Below, piece after piece: positions 9,258 to 17,586 of a stretch of 64,000 bases of DNA (within the stretch, counting starts at the first letter, position 1; the number at the start of each line of letters is the position of its first letter). Made by a program: the position numbers and the translations under genes. The stretch is from CAVQCJ01 sp963771835. GTDB lineage: Bacteria; Actinomycetota; Actinomycetes; Prado026. The stretch lies in assembly GCA_963771835.1 (NCBI GenBank), contig CAVYVA010000004.1:124001-188000 (forward strand), in the 5' to 3' direction. Under the pieces are notes generated by a model. The model was not told where the DNA came from and did no database searches. It worked only from the letters and a program-made list of their open reading frames with translations.

Positions 9258-9318
9258 CGAAAAGGGGCCACGGCGGTGTCCGGAGGCGGGGGGGAGGGCC
9301 TCCGAGCACCGCCGTGGC
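9258..9318 (-). terminator. Terminator of the first NlpC/P60 gene
   Basis: A long hairpin has outer arms GCCACGGCGGTG (9267-9278) and CACCGCCGTGGC (9307-9318), with an inner CGGAGGC/GCCTCCG stem. Read on the minus strand it is followed by CCCCTTTTCGG, a short T-run, as expected for an intrinsic terminator 41 nt after the stop. Confidence 0.75.
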
Positions 9319-9358
9319 GGGCTGGGTGATGCACCGGACGTGTCCGAACCGGGGCGGG

Positions 9359-9967
9359 TCAGAGGACTCGGCCGGCGACCCAGCTGCTGGTGGAGATCGT
9401 GGCCAGTCGGACACGGTCGCCGGAGTGCGGCGCGTGCCAGATCAGGCCATGACCTGCGTAGATACCGACGTGGTAGACGTGGCCGTGCGAGACGAAGAAG
9501 ACCAGGTCACCGGGGCGGATCGCGGACTTCGCGATCTTGTGGGAGAGCCGGTACTGGGCCGCGGAGCTGTGCGGGAGCGAGCGCCCCACGGCCGTACGGA
9601 AGACGTAGCGGGTGTAGCCGGAGCAGTCGAACGCGCGCGGGCCGACGGAGCCGTAGTGGTAGGGGCGACCGGCCAGGGAGGCGGCCTTGCGGAGGACGAG
9701 CGCGGCGCGCTCGGCGGCCGAGGTCTGCGACGCCCGCTTCTGCACCGGGACGGTGACCCGGCGGGCGGTGAGCTGGGGTGCGTTCAGCTGGGCGGTCGTG
9801 GGTACCGCAGCCGAGCCCGCGCCCGCGTTGCCGACGTCCGCCGCGGCGTTCGCGGGGAGCCCGGCCAGCGACAGGCCGACGACGAGCGCCGACGCCGGCA
9901 GCACGGCGGCTGCGTGACGCCAGAGCGCCGCGTGACGCCGGAACCCTTCGGGCAGACGTGCAGGCAT
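9359..9967 (-). CDS. Secreted NlpC/P60 peptidoglycan endopeptidase
   Basis: A 202-aa secreted hydrolase. A long signal peptide has its hydrophobic core VLPASALVVGLSLAGLP and cleavage near NAAAD. The NlpC/P60 domain starts about residue 90 (ASLAGRPYHYGSVGP), with catalytic Cys in FDCSGYTRYVF, His in HVYHVGIYAG, and the third polar residue in LIWHAPHSG. It should cleave peptide crosslinks or stems in the wall. It sits directly behind a c-di-AMP riboswitch, so expression should follow c-di-AMP level. A longer paralogue lies at 38947-39801 with the same control. Confidence 0.92.
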   Translation of the reverse strand: MPARLPEGFRRHAALWRHAAAVLPASALVVGLSLAGLPANAAADVGNAGAGSAAVPTTAQLNAPQLTARRVTVPVQKRASQTSAAERAALVLRKAASLAGRPYHYGSVGPRAFDCSGYTRYVFRTAVGRSLPHSSAAQYRLSHKIAKSAIRPGDLVFFVSHGHVYHVGIYAGHGLIWHAPHSGDRVRLATISTSSWVAGRVL

Positions 9968-9974
9968 GCAGAAC

Positions 9975-10195
9975 CCTTCCTGACGCCTGCGAGGTCAGCT
10001 GTCGGGTTCGGGCTGGAAGGCTCCCGGCCGGCTCCCGTCTTTCGACGGTCGTCGGCTTCACCCCAAGGTCTGCGCCGGCTGCGCTCGGACTGCGAGCACG
10101 GCCCTTGCCGACCTGTCCGCGGTGGGACGTTTGGGTCCCCCGCTCCTGCCCCTGGACTTGGGGGCCCGGACCGGGGGGCAGGACTCGGCGTTCCG
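9975..10195 (-). ncRNA. c-di-AMP riboswitch (ydaO/yuaA type) upstream of NlpC/P60
   Basis: Read on the minus strand, the conserved ydaO/yuaA blocks occur in order: CGCCGAGTCCTGCC, GGGCAGGAGCGGGGGACCC, CCTTGGGGTGAAGCCG, and CCGACAGCTGACCTCGCAGG followed by CGT and GGAAGG. The last block ends 8 nt before the start codon. This class binds cyclic di-AMP and in actinobacteria commonly sits before cell-wall hydrolase genes, usually as an OFF switch. The variable arms differ from the second copy at 38741, while these blocks match it. The rest of the gap to the cupin gene (10196-10458) holds no gene that I can see. Confidence 0.93.
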
Positions 10196-10458
10196 GTCGG
10201 GCCGTATGGAGATGTGGTCTTGCGGTACTTGCAGTGTCTTACGCCTACTCGGTCGTGCAGCGCTGCGACTTGCGCCTTGCTGAGCAAGAAGGTGGCACGG
10301 TTACCGATCCGTGACCAAGTTGATCGAGTGTGACCTACGTCACAAGGTCGCCCCAGGCTCCTCCGCAGCCGTCACCTGACTCTCCGGACCCAGCCGTCCC
10401 CCTGGCCGGGCCGTCTAGGCTCGGAACCCCGCGTCCGCCCGCCCCGAGGAGTGCCCCA

Positions 10459-10818
10459 ATGCCCGGCTTCCAGCCCTTGCCGGCCAGCACCATGACCTGG
10501 ACCCAGAACGTCCTCGGCGCGGAGGTGGCCCGCCTGTACACCAACGGTGCGGTGCTGTCCGTCATCCGCGGCAAGGCCGGCGACCTGGTGCCCGAGCACG
10601 GGTACACCCACGGCTCGGTGACCTTCGTGGTGTCCGGGCGCCTGGACATCGACGGGCACGTGCTCACCGCCGGCGACGGCGGGTCGTACCGCCCCGGCAG
10701 CGGCTACTACTCCGTCCGGTTCCTCGAGGACTCCGTCTACGTCGTGGCGCGCACCGCCGCGGACGAGCTCACGGTCCCGGACATCGGCGAGCGCGCAGCG
10801 GCCCACCTCGACGCCTGA
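10459..10818 (+). CDS. Small cupin-domain protein
   Basis: A 119-aa single beta-barrel. The cupin-like stretches are VPEHGYTHGSVTFVVSGRLD (His/Glu candidates) and the closing GDGGSYRPGSGYYSVRF. Such proteins bind a metal or small ligand; no specific function is assignable. ATG 10459 follows GAGGAG by 7 nt. An upstream ATG at 10330 would add 43 Pro-rich residues with no family support. Confidence 0.75.
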   Translation: MPGFQPLPASTMTWTQNVLGAEVARLYTNGAVLSVIRGKAGDLVPEHGYTHGSVTFVVSGRLDIDGHVLTAGDGGSYRPGSGYYSVRFLEDSVYVVARTAADELTVPDIGERAAAHLDA

Positions 10819-10824
10819 GCGCAG

Positions 10825-10841
10825 CCGACCACGGCGGTCGG
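10825..10841 (+). terminator. Small hairpin after the cupin gene
   Basis: CCGACC-ACGGC-GGTCGG followed by TTCG lies just after the cupin stop, in the gap shared with the convergent signal-peptidase gene. Confidence 0.5.
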
Positions 10842-10867
10842 TTCGTCCGAGCTCAGCAGGTCCGGTA

Positions 10868-12523
10868 TCAGTGCGTCCAGTAGATGAACGCGATCTGGGC
10901 CGCCGTGAGCTGGGTCGTGAAGATCGTCGCTTCGTCCACCGAACCCTGGAACACGTAGTTGGACGCGGTCGTCGAGGCCGGCGGCGGGTTGGGCCCGGTC
11001 CAGCCCGCCGCCCATCCGCTGAGGTTCCCGCAGCCCACCCGCCAGAACCCGGTGGTCGCCTCGCCGGTGGTGATGGCGAGGTTCTGCGCGACCTGGACCC
11101 CGTCGATGTACAGGTGCATGCCTGCGGCGCCGAGCGTGGCCGTGGCCATGTGCCAGGCACCGTCGTTGAAGCCTGCGCCGGAGCTGATCAGCTGAGCCGC
11201 CGTGGTGTAGACGCCGTACCAGATGCGTCCGTTGCCATCCATGTAGATGTGCCGGTCGTACGTGCCGCCCGCTCCCGCCACCCCGACCCCGGTCCGCGGG
11301 TTCTCGAACCCGATCAGCTTGCCGCCCGCCGTGTAGCCGGCCGTCGCTTTGAACCAGATGATCTCGGTGAGCGTGTTCTGGGCTGCGATCGCGGTGGCGT
11401 TCGTGGTGTTGATGCAGGCGTTCGCGGAGGCGAGCGCCACCGCGTTGTCCGGGGTGTCGGTCACCAGCGCACCGGTGGCCAGACGGGTGAAGTTCGCGGC
11501 GCTGCCGCTCGGGTTGTACGTGCCGGTGCGGCCGTTCCCGGACGAGTCGGCCGCCGTGGTGGCGACACCGGTCTCCTCGAAGCGCCAGTACAGGTAGGGG
11601 CCCAGGTTGTTGACCTCGGTCGGGTACACGTAGTTCGGCACGGTCCAGACGTTGCCGGTGTCCTTGGTCGTGGCGGCGAAGGCGGCGAACGACGTCGGCA
11701 CCGCGAGCACGAGGGTGCCGGCGAGCACGAGGATCGTGCGCAGCAGCCACACCGGCCGGCGGCGGCCCTCGGCGCGCAGGGCCCGCAGACCGGCGCCCCG
11801 CAGACCCCGCAGACCATGCGGGCCGAACGGACCGAGCTGGCGGCGTGAACGCGTGGCCGCGCCGGGCGGCGCGGGCTCAGCCGGCACGGGGCCCGCGTCG
11901 GGACCGGCGTCGGGACCGGATTCGTCGGGGTCGCCCGAGCCGTCCGAGCCGGATCCGTCGAGGTCGGTCTCCTCGTCCTCCTGGTCCCGCAGCAGGGCGA
12001 GGACGGCCAGCCCCAGGCTCGCGAGGAACAGCAGCAGCCACAGCCACTGGCCGGTCTTGAGCCAGATCACGGGCAGCCCCACCCAACGCACGAGCAGGCG
12101 CCCCAGGCCGCGCACCGACGACATCGTGATCTTGGCGCTGTCGACCGTCGGGTTCGCGTCGCCCTTGGTCACGATCTTGGGGCCGTCGAAGCGGACCACG
12201 CGGTGCGTGATGACCTTGCCGGGGATCTCCGGCGAGTCGAACACCGTCACCCGGCCGAGCAGCTCGTTGCGGTCCGCGGCGGCGACGGGCGCAGCCAGCA
12301 CGACGTCGCCGATGCTGATCCGCGGTTCCATCGAGCCGCTCTCGATGACGTACGGCCGCCAGCCGAAGAGCATCGGGACCAGCGTGACCAGCAGGCAGCC
12401 CATGATGAACCACAGCCAGCTGCGGCCGATCAGTCCGGCCGCGAGCCGGGTGCGCGCATATCTGCGGGTGGGCGTCGGCGGGGCGTCGGCCGCGTGCTCG
12501 TCGGTCGTCGGGACGGCGGTCAC
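10868..12523 (-). CDS. SipW-type signal peptidase I fused to a LamG domain
   Basis: A 551-aa fusion. TM1 (about 36-54) is followed by the peptidase site IESGSMEPRISIGDVV (nucleophile Ser64) and KVITHRVV, where His107 stands in the position Lys occupies in the Escherichia coli type; Ser/His is the ER/archaeal/SipW form. KGDANP supplies the Asp. TM2 is about 158-178, then an acidic linker rich in D/E/G/S (179-225) and a basic stretch. TM3 (about 258-277) runs into SFAAFAATTKDTGNVW. A LamG/ConA-like beta domain follows (about 305-551: YWRFEETG, DSSGNGRTGTY, GAWHMATATLG, LYIDGVQV, GSVDEATIF). The TM3 motif closely matches the signal of the neighbouring TasA-like protein. GTG start at 12523 follows GGGAGGGA. 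Confidence 0.85.
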   Translation of the reverse strand: MTAVPTTDEHAADAPPTPTRRYARTRLAAGLIGRSWLWFIMGCLLVTLVPMLFGWRPYVIESGSMEPRISIGDVVLAAPVAAADRNELLGRVTVFDSPEIPGKVITHRVVRFDGPKIVTKGDANPTVDSAKITMSSVRGLGRLLVRWVGLPVIWLKTGQWLWLLLFLASLGLAVLALLRDQEDEETDLDGSGSDGSGDPDESGPDAGPDAGPVPAEPAPPGAATRSRRQLGPFGPHGLRGLRGAGLRALRAEGRRRPVWLLRTILVLAGTLVLAVPTSFAAFAATTKDTGNVWTVPNYVYPTEVNNLGPYLYWRFEETGVATTAADSSGNGRTGTYNPSGSAANFTRLATGALVTDTPDNAVALASANACINTTNATAIAAQNTLTEIIWFKATAGYTAGGKLIGFENPRTGVGVAGAGGTYDRHIYMDGNGRIWYGVYTTAAQLISSGAGFNDGAWHMATATLGAAGMHLYIDGVQVAQNLAITTGEATTGFWRVGCGNLSGWAAGWTGPNPPPASTTASNYVFQGSVDEATIFTTQLTAAQIAFIYWTH

Positions 12524-12655
12524 GGGGTCTCCCTCCCTCGCTCGTGCCGGTCCGGTGGGTGTGCGTCTGACGGCCGCCGGCCCCGACCCCGGCTGGTGCG
12601 CGGGGCCGGGGCCGGCGGGTTCGTCAGAGGCAGCTCACTGGAAGGACTGCAGGTC

Positions 12656-13291
12656 TTACTGCAGCTCCCACGTGAACCCGGCGGTGACCGTCTTGCCCTG
12701 GAGCAGGTTGTCACCGGCGTTGGTGCCCGTGGTCGCGAACGTGTACGCGATCCGGTAGGCGACCAGCTGGGTGCCGACCGGGACGGCGACCGAAGGCACC
12801 GCAGCCGCGTAGCTGGCCGGCAGCGCGGTGAGCGCGACGCCGGTGGCGACGTTGGTCAGACCGGCGACCGGGAAGCCGGCGCAGCCGACCAGCACGTCCG
12901 CCGCGACCGGGGCCGCGTCGATCGTGACCTGGATCTGCGCACCCAGTGACGGCGCCGAGTCGGCCAGCGAGCTCTCGTAGAACTTCAGCGCGCCGGCCGT
13001 CGTGCCCACGCTCTTGACCGTGATGCACTTGGTGGCCGTGCTGCCGGGCTTGAGGTTGGCCTCGTTGAACGTCGCCGAGGTGGACGCCGCGTACACCGCG
13101 GCGCCGCCGTTGTTGGTGAGCGTCATGGTCCCGGAGGTCCAGACGTCGCCGGTGCTGGCGGTGGTGGCCGAGAACGCGGAGTAGCTGCCCTGCCAGACGA
13201 GCAGGCCGGCAGCCAGGAGGCCGGCGACCGGAGCCGCGGCCCGCAGCGCGCGGCGGCGCCGCTGCTGCTTGGTGGCGTGCGTGGATGACAT
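12656..13291 (-). CDS. TasA-like secreted protein with SipW-dependent signal
   Basis: A 211-aa exported protein. It has a strongly basic N-terminus (KQQRRRRALR), a hydrophobic core (VAGLLAAGLLVW) and the SipW-cognate motif SYSAFSATTASTGDVW at about 36-51. The rest is a beta-rich domain (TMTLTNNGGAAVY, CITVKSVG, FTWELQ) resembling the TasA/CalY surface-fibre family. The signal peptidase 132 nt downstream on the same strand is its probable processing enzyme. Two Cys in the mature part may form a disulfide. ATG 13291 was chosen for the normal signal-peptide length; the open frame extends further upstream. Confidence 0.8.
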   Translation of the reverse strand: MSSTHATKQQRRRRALRAAAPVAGLLAAGLLVWQGSYSAFSATTASTGDVWTSGTMTLTNNGGAAVYAASTSATFNEANLKPGSTATKCITVKSVGTTAGALKFYESSLADSAPSLGAQIQVTIDAAPVAADVLVGCAGFPVAGLTNVATGVALTALPASYAAAVPSVAVPVGTQLVAYRIAYTFATTGTNAGDNLLQGKTVTAGFTWELQ

Positions 13292-13476
13292 GTGCGTGGT
13301 CCCCTCTGACGAAGCATTCCGATTGACGGATCCCCCGATCCCGCTTGTCTCTTCGGCTGGCACCTCGTGGTCCTTGACCGCTGACCGCGAATTGGGTCAC
13401 CGGCGACCGCTGAACGGTGGGTACCGGGATCGGCCGTTCGGGGGAGCCGGTCGGGAGGGGGCCATACGCTGGCCTG

Positions 13477-13833
13477 GTGGCCAGCCGGGTGCAGCTCGTC
13501 CTGGACGTCTCCGACGCCGACCGGGCGGCAGCGTTCTGGGCCGCCGCGCTCGGCTACGTGCCGTTCGGGCGCTGGGAGCAGTACCGCTCGCTCGTCGACC
13601 CGGACGGGGCCGGGCCGAAGCTGATCCTCCAGGAGGTCGCGCAGGCCAAGTCCGGCAAGAACCGGATGCACCTGGACGTGCACGTCCCCGACGTCGAGGC
13701 CGAGGTCGAGCGGCTGACCCTGCTGGGGGCCGGCCGGCTCGACCAGGAGCCGGTCGCCGAGGCCGGCACCCTCTGGATCCGGATGCAGGACCCCGACGGC
13801 AACGAGTTCTGCGTGTGCCGGAGCGAGGACTGA
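13477..13833 (+). CDS. VOC (glyoxalase-like) family protein
   Basis: A 118-aa single vicinal-oxygen-chelate-type domain: RVQLVLDVSDADRAAAFWAA at the start, then NRMHLDVHVPDVEAEVERL and the final MQDPDGNEFCVC. This is the actinobacterial glyoxalase-like group of unknown substrate. GTG 13477 begins the conserved domain; the open frame extends upstream. Its last codons and stop (CGGAGCGAGGACTGA) are the first part of the tandem repeat that follows. Confidence 0.85.
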   Translation: MASRVQLVLDVSDADRAAAFWAAALGYVPFGRWEQYRSLVDPDGAGPKLILQEVAQAKSGKNRMHLDVHVPDVEAEVERLTLLGAGRLDQEPVAEAGTLWIRMQDPDGNEFCVCRSED

Positions 13834-14030
13834 GGCGGTAGCCGAAGGATCGAGCGACCATGCGCCCGGAGCGAGGACTGAGGCGGTAGCCGAAGGATCG
13901 AGCGACCATGCGCGGAGTGAGGACTGAGGCGGTAGCCGAAGGATCGAGCGACCATGCGCGCCGGAGCGAGGACTGAGGCGGTAGCCGAAGGATCGAGCGA
14001 CCATGCGCGCCGACGGAGCTGAGGACTGAT
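13821..14030. repeat. Tandem repeat, four units of 46-52 bp plus a partial
   Basis: Units begin at 13821, 13869, 13915 and 13964 (lengths 48, 46, 49, 52), with a partial copy from 14016. Each carries the core ACTGAGGCGGTAGCCGAAGG followed by ATCGAGCGACCATGCGC. Differences are confined to the GAGYGAGG join and a few bases after ATGCGC. The first unit includes the 3' end of the VOC gene, so every copy repeats that gene's last codons and TGA. On the minus strand each unit reads as an open MVARSFGYRLSP-like peptide, probably coincidental. It fills the gap between two convergent genes. Confidence 0.95.
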
Positions 14031-14037
14031 GGCGGGG

Positions 14038-15053
14038 TCAGCCGCGGAAGCCCAGGTGCACGTGGTCGTGGTGGGTGTTGTCGCTGAAGTACTGGTGACC
14101 GCCGCCGTCCAGGTCGACCGGGCCGCCGACCTGCCAGGCCCCCAGCGCGATCCCCCGGCGCATCACCCGCTCGGTGAGGGCACGGTTCGCCGGGTCCAGG
14201 ACGGTCCTGCCGTCGATCGCCCAGACGTCGAACGCGTGCCCGCGGGGATGGTCGCTGGGCCGGTTGGTGCCGAAGACGAACAGCGGGTGCCCGGACCGGA
14301 CCACGCTCACGTCCAGGACGTGCTCGCGGGCCAGCGCCCCCATCGCCGCCGTCGTGCCCGGCGAGATGGTCCCGGACCGGATGTCGGCCCGGGCGGCGAC
14401 CGGCAGCCGCAGCCGCGGCTGGGCGAGCAGGGCGGCCGCGGACGCCGAAAGGTGCGCGGCCGGCCCGGCCGGCTGGGCCGGGTGCAGGGCGATGACCCGC
14501 CAGTGCGGGCTCGCGGCGACCAGCCGCACGTCCACCGTGGTGCCGCCCGCGTGCACCTCACCGGTCGCGGACCGGGTCCACTGCCTGAGCACGACGAGGA
14601 CGCTGGATGCGGCCGACAGGATGCCGCCGTACTGGGCGTCGACCACCTGGACCACCGCGGAGTCGCCGGCCGGGAGCAGGGCCGCGGCGGAGCCCACCAG
14701 GGCCGGGTCGTAGCCGAGCGCGGCGACCCGCCGCCGGGCCGCGGCCGGACCTGCGCCCCCGCTCGGCCAGGACCCGATGGCCTCGAGCAGCCGCACCGCG
14801 CGGACCTTGACCGCCGGGTCCACCTCGCCGGCGGCGGGCAGCCACCGGGTGGTGGCGGGCAGCCGCGCCGCCGCCGGGCCGGTCGGGGTGCTCGTCGCGG
14901 TCGGCACGGTCGACCCTGCTGCTGTGCCGGTGGAGGGCGAGCCGGCAGCCGTCGCAGCGCCAGCGCTGCTGCCCGAGGGCAGCCGGCCAGCAGCGCCGCA
15001 CCGGAGGCGGCGGCGGCACCGGTCAGGAACGCCCGTCGGGTCGGTTCGACCAT
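14038..15053 (-). CDS. Tat-type lipoprotein with M15-like peptidase C-terminus (frame error near the lipobox)
   Basis: The N-terminus reads TRRAFLTGAAAASG, a twin-arginine signal, then LLAGC, after which the frame breaks at about 14976-14980. Removing two extra C bases joins it to SGSSAGAATAAG and a frame open to the stop. The C-terminal third has the zinc-peptidase pattern SDHPRGHAFDVWAIDG ... HHDHVHLGF, as in M15/VanY-like D,D-carboxypeptidases. The middle (about 90-230) is unrecognised. It is predicted to be a membrane-anchored extracytoplasmic wall enzyme. The corrected length is about 337 aa. Confidence 0.7.
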
Positions 15054-15152
15054 GTGCCCAGGCTGACACCGGTCCCTGAGAGATTCCTGGGCAGCCGGGT
15101 TCGCAGGCCCCGGTGCCTGGCGGCGGGGGCCCCGGCTTGCCACGATGCCTGC

Positions 15153-17042
15153 GTGGGTGCCTACAAGGACGCGTACCGCAGGAGCCTGGACGACCCCGAC
15201 GGCTTCTGGGCCGAGGCCGCGCTCGGCATCGACTGGGTCCGCGCGCCCGGGCAGGTCCTGGACCGGGCCCGCCCGCCGTTCTACCGGTGGTTCCCCGACG
15301 GCGTGCTCAACACCTGCCACAACGCGCTGGACCGGCACGTCGCGGCGGGCCGCGGCGAGCACCTCGCCCTGGTCCACGACAGCCCGGTCACCGGCACCGT
15401 GACCACCTACACGTACGCGCGGCTGCTCGACGAGGTCGCCCGCTTCGCCGGGGCGCTGGCCGGGCTCGGCGTGCGGGCCGGCGACCGGGTCGTGCTGTAC
15501 ATGCCGATGGTGCCCGAGGCCGTCGTCGCCATGCTGGCCTGCGCCCGGCTCGGGGCGGTGCACTCGGTCGTGTTCGGCGGGTTCGCACCCGCCGAGCTGG
15601 CCCTGCGCATCGACGACGCGGCCCCGCGGGTGGTGCTGACCGCGTCGTGCGGGATCGAGGGCAGCAGGGTCATCGCGTACAAGCCGTTGCTCGACCACGC
15701 GCTCGAGCTGGCCGGGCACCGGCCCGAGCACTGCGTGGTCCTGCAGCGGCCGCAGGCCGAGGCGGAGCTGCTCGCCGGCCGGGACCTGGACTGGGCCGCT
15801 CTCGTCGACGGCGCGGCGCCGGCCGGCTGCGTCCCGGTCGCCGCCACCGACCCGCTGTACGTGCTCTACACCTCCGGCACGACCGGCAAGCCCAAGGGGA
15901 TCGTGCGCGACAACGGCGGCCACGCGGTCGCGCTGCTGTGGAGCATGCCGAACCTGTTCGGGATGGGCCCGGAGGATGTGTGGTGGGCGGCCTCCGACGT
16001 CGGCTGGGTCGTCGGCCACTCGTACATCGTGTACGCACCGCTCCTGCTGGGCGCGACCACGGTGATGTACGAAGGGAAGCCGGTCGGCACGCCGGACGCC
16101 GGCGCCTTCTGGCGGGTCGTCGCCGAGCACGGCGTGACCGGCATGTTCACCGCGCCCACCGCGATCCGGGCGATCCGCAAGGAGGACCCGGACGCCGCGC
16201 TGCTGCGGGCCGTGGACACCTCGCGCCTGCGCACGCTGTTCCTGGCCGGCGAGCGGCTCGACCCGGACACCCACGCCTGGGCGACCGCGACGCTCGGCGT
16301 CCCGGTCGTGGACAACTGGTGGCAGACCGAGACCGGCTGGCCGATCGCCGCCAACCCGCGCGGGCTCGAGCCGATGCCGATCAAGGCGGGGTCCCCGACC
16401 GTGCCGGTGCCCGGGTTCGACGTCCGGGTGCTGGACGAGCGCGGCCAGGAGGTCCCGGCGGGCACCGAGGGCAGCATCTGCATCCGGCTGCCGCTGCCGC
16501 CGGGCACGCTGCCGACGCTGTGGAACGACGACGACCGGTACGTGGCGTCGTACCTGTCCGCGTTCGAGGGGCACTACCTGACCGGGGACGGCGGTTCGGT
16601 CGACACGGACGGCTACCTGTTCGTGATGGGTCGCACCGACGACGTCATCAACGTCGCCGGCCACCGGCTGTCGACCGGGGCGATGGAGGCCGTGCTGGCG
16701 ACCCACCCCGCAGTCGCCGAGTGCGCGGTCATCGGCGTGCCCGACGAGCTCAAGGGCCAGCACCCGTACGGCCTCGTCGTGCTCAAGGCCGGCTCGCAGG
16801 CGGACCCGGGGCAGCTGCGGGCCGAGCTGGTCGCGATGGTGCGCGAGACGATCGGCCCGGTCGCGGCGTTCAAGGACGTGGACGTCGTCCCGGCCCTGCC
16901 GAAGACGCGGTCGGGCAAGATCCTGCGCCGCTCGCTGCGCGCGATCGCCGAGGGACGCGACGAGGCGGTCCCGTCCACCATCGAGGACCCCGCGGTGCTG
17001 GACGCGCTGCGCGACCTGCTCGGCGCGCAGAAACCGGCCTGA
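15153..17042 (+). CDS. prpE: Propionate--CoA ligase
   Basis: A 629-aa acyl-CoA synthetase of the acetyl/propionyl-CoA ligase family. AMP-binding motifs are YTSGTTGKPKGIV and DNWWQTETGWPI; the C-terminal acetylatable Lys is in KTRSGKILRR. The stretch RDNGGHAVALLWSMPNLFG is characteristic of PrpE rather than Acs. It activates propionate (or acetate) with ATP. GTG 15153 gives the family's usual start (GAYKDAYRRSLDDPDGFWAE). gntK begins 5 nt after its stop. Confidence 0.9.
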   Translation: MGAYKDAYRRSLDDPDGFWAEAALGIDWVRAPGQVLDRARPPFYRWFPDGVLNTCHNALDRHVAAGRGEHLALVHDSPVTGTVTTYTYARLLDEVARFAGALAGLGVRAGDRVVLYMPMVPEAVVAMLACARLGAVHSVVFGGFAPAELALRIDDAAPRVVLTASCGIEGSRVIAYKPLLDHALELAGHRPEHCVVLQRPQAEAELLAGRDLDWAALVDGAAPAGCVPVAATDPLYVLYTSGTTGKPKGIVRDNGGHAVALLWSMPNLFGMGPEDVWWAASDVGWVVGHSYIVYAPLLLGATTVMYEGKPVGTPDAGAFWRVVAEHGVTGMFTAPTAIRAIRKEDPDAALLRAVDTSRLRTLFLAGERLDPDTHAWATATLGVPVVDNWWQTETGWPIAANPRGLEPMPIKAGSPTVPVPGFDVRVLDERGQEVPAGTEGSICIRLPLPPGTLPTLWNDDDRYVASYLSAFEGHYLTGDGGSVDTDGYLFVMGRTDDVINVAGHRLSTGAMEAVLATHPAVAECAVIGVPDELKGQHPYGLVVLKAGSQADPGQLRAELVAMVRETIGPVAAFKDVDVVPALPKTRSGKILRRSLRAIAEGRDEAVPSTIEDPAVLDALRDLLGAQKPA

Positions 17043-17047
17043 CGGCG

Positions 17048-17586
17048 ATGGGTCCGGCCGGCACGACCACGCTCGTGGTCATGGGCGTGTCCGGCTCCGG
17101 CAAGTCCGCGGTCACCTCCGAGCTGGCGGAGCGGCTGGGCTGGGCGTACCTGGACGCCGACGACCTGCACCCGGCCGCGAACGTCGCGAAGATGGCCGCG
17201 GGACACCCGCTCGACGACGCCGACCGGGCTCCCTGGCTGGCCGCGGTGGCGGCGTGGATCGGGGAGCACGAGAGCAGCGGGCGAGGACGCGCTGGTCGCC
17301 TGCTCGGCGCTGCGACGCCGCTACCGCGACGTGCTCCGGACCGGCCACCCGTCCGTGCTGTTCGCGCACCTGGCCCCGGAACCCGCCGTGATCGCCGAGC
17401 GGCTGGCGCACCGGCACGGTCACTTCATGCCACCGGCTCTGCTCGGCAGCCAGCTCCGACGACCTGGACGAGCTCGAGGCCGACGAACCCGGGGTACGGC
17501 TCCCGGTCGCCGGCGGCTGGACGCCGGCGCAGACCGCACAACGGCTCGCCGCGCTGCTGGACCTGAAGCCGCGGCAACCCACGTGA
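17048..17586 (+). CDS. gntK: Gluconokinase, with two +1 frame errors
   Basis: A P-loop sugar-acid kinase making 6-phosphogluconate. The N-terminus VVMGVSGSGKSAVTSELAE is the GntK Walker A, followed by LDADDLHPAANVAKMAAGHP. One extra G at 17279-17281 and one extra C at about 17456 must be removed to continue through LVACSALRRRYRDVLR, HFMPPALLGSQLDDLDELEA and QRLAALLDL. The corrected length is 178 aa, normal for the family. The stop overlaps the next gene's GTG. It lies directly behind prpE, probably in one transcript. Confidence 0.88.

Noticed and set aside
13397..14004. Minus-strand peptides repeating MVARSFGYRLSP across the tandem array
   Set aside because: The peptide repeats follow from the DNA repeat in three frames; there is no ribosome site or family match.
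13821..14030. CRISPR array
   Set aside because: The repeats are contiguous with no unique spacers, and no cas genes are in the window.
14307..16763. An 818-aa minus-strand open frame
   Set aside because: It lies opposite prpE and out of frame through the M15-like gene; no family resemblance, composition typical of a shadow frame.
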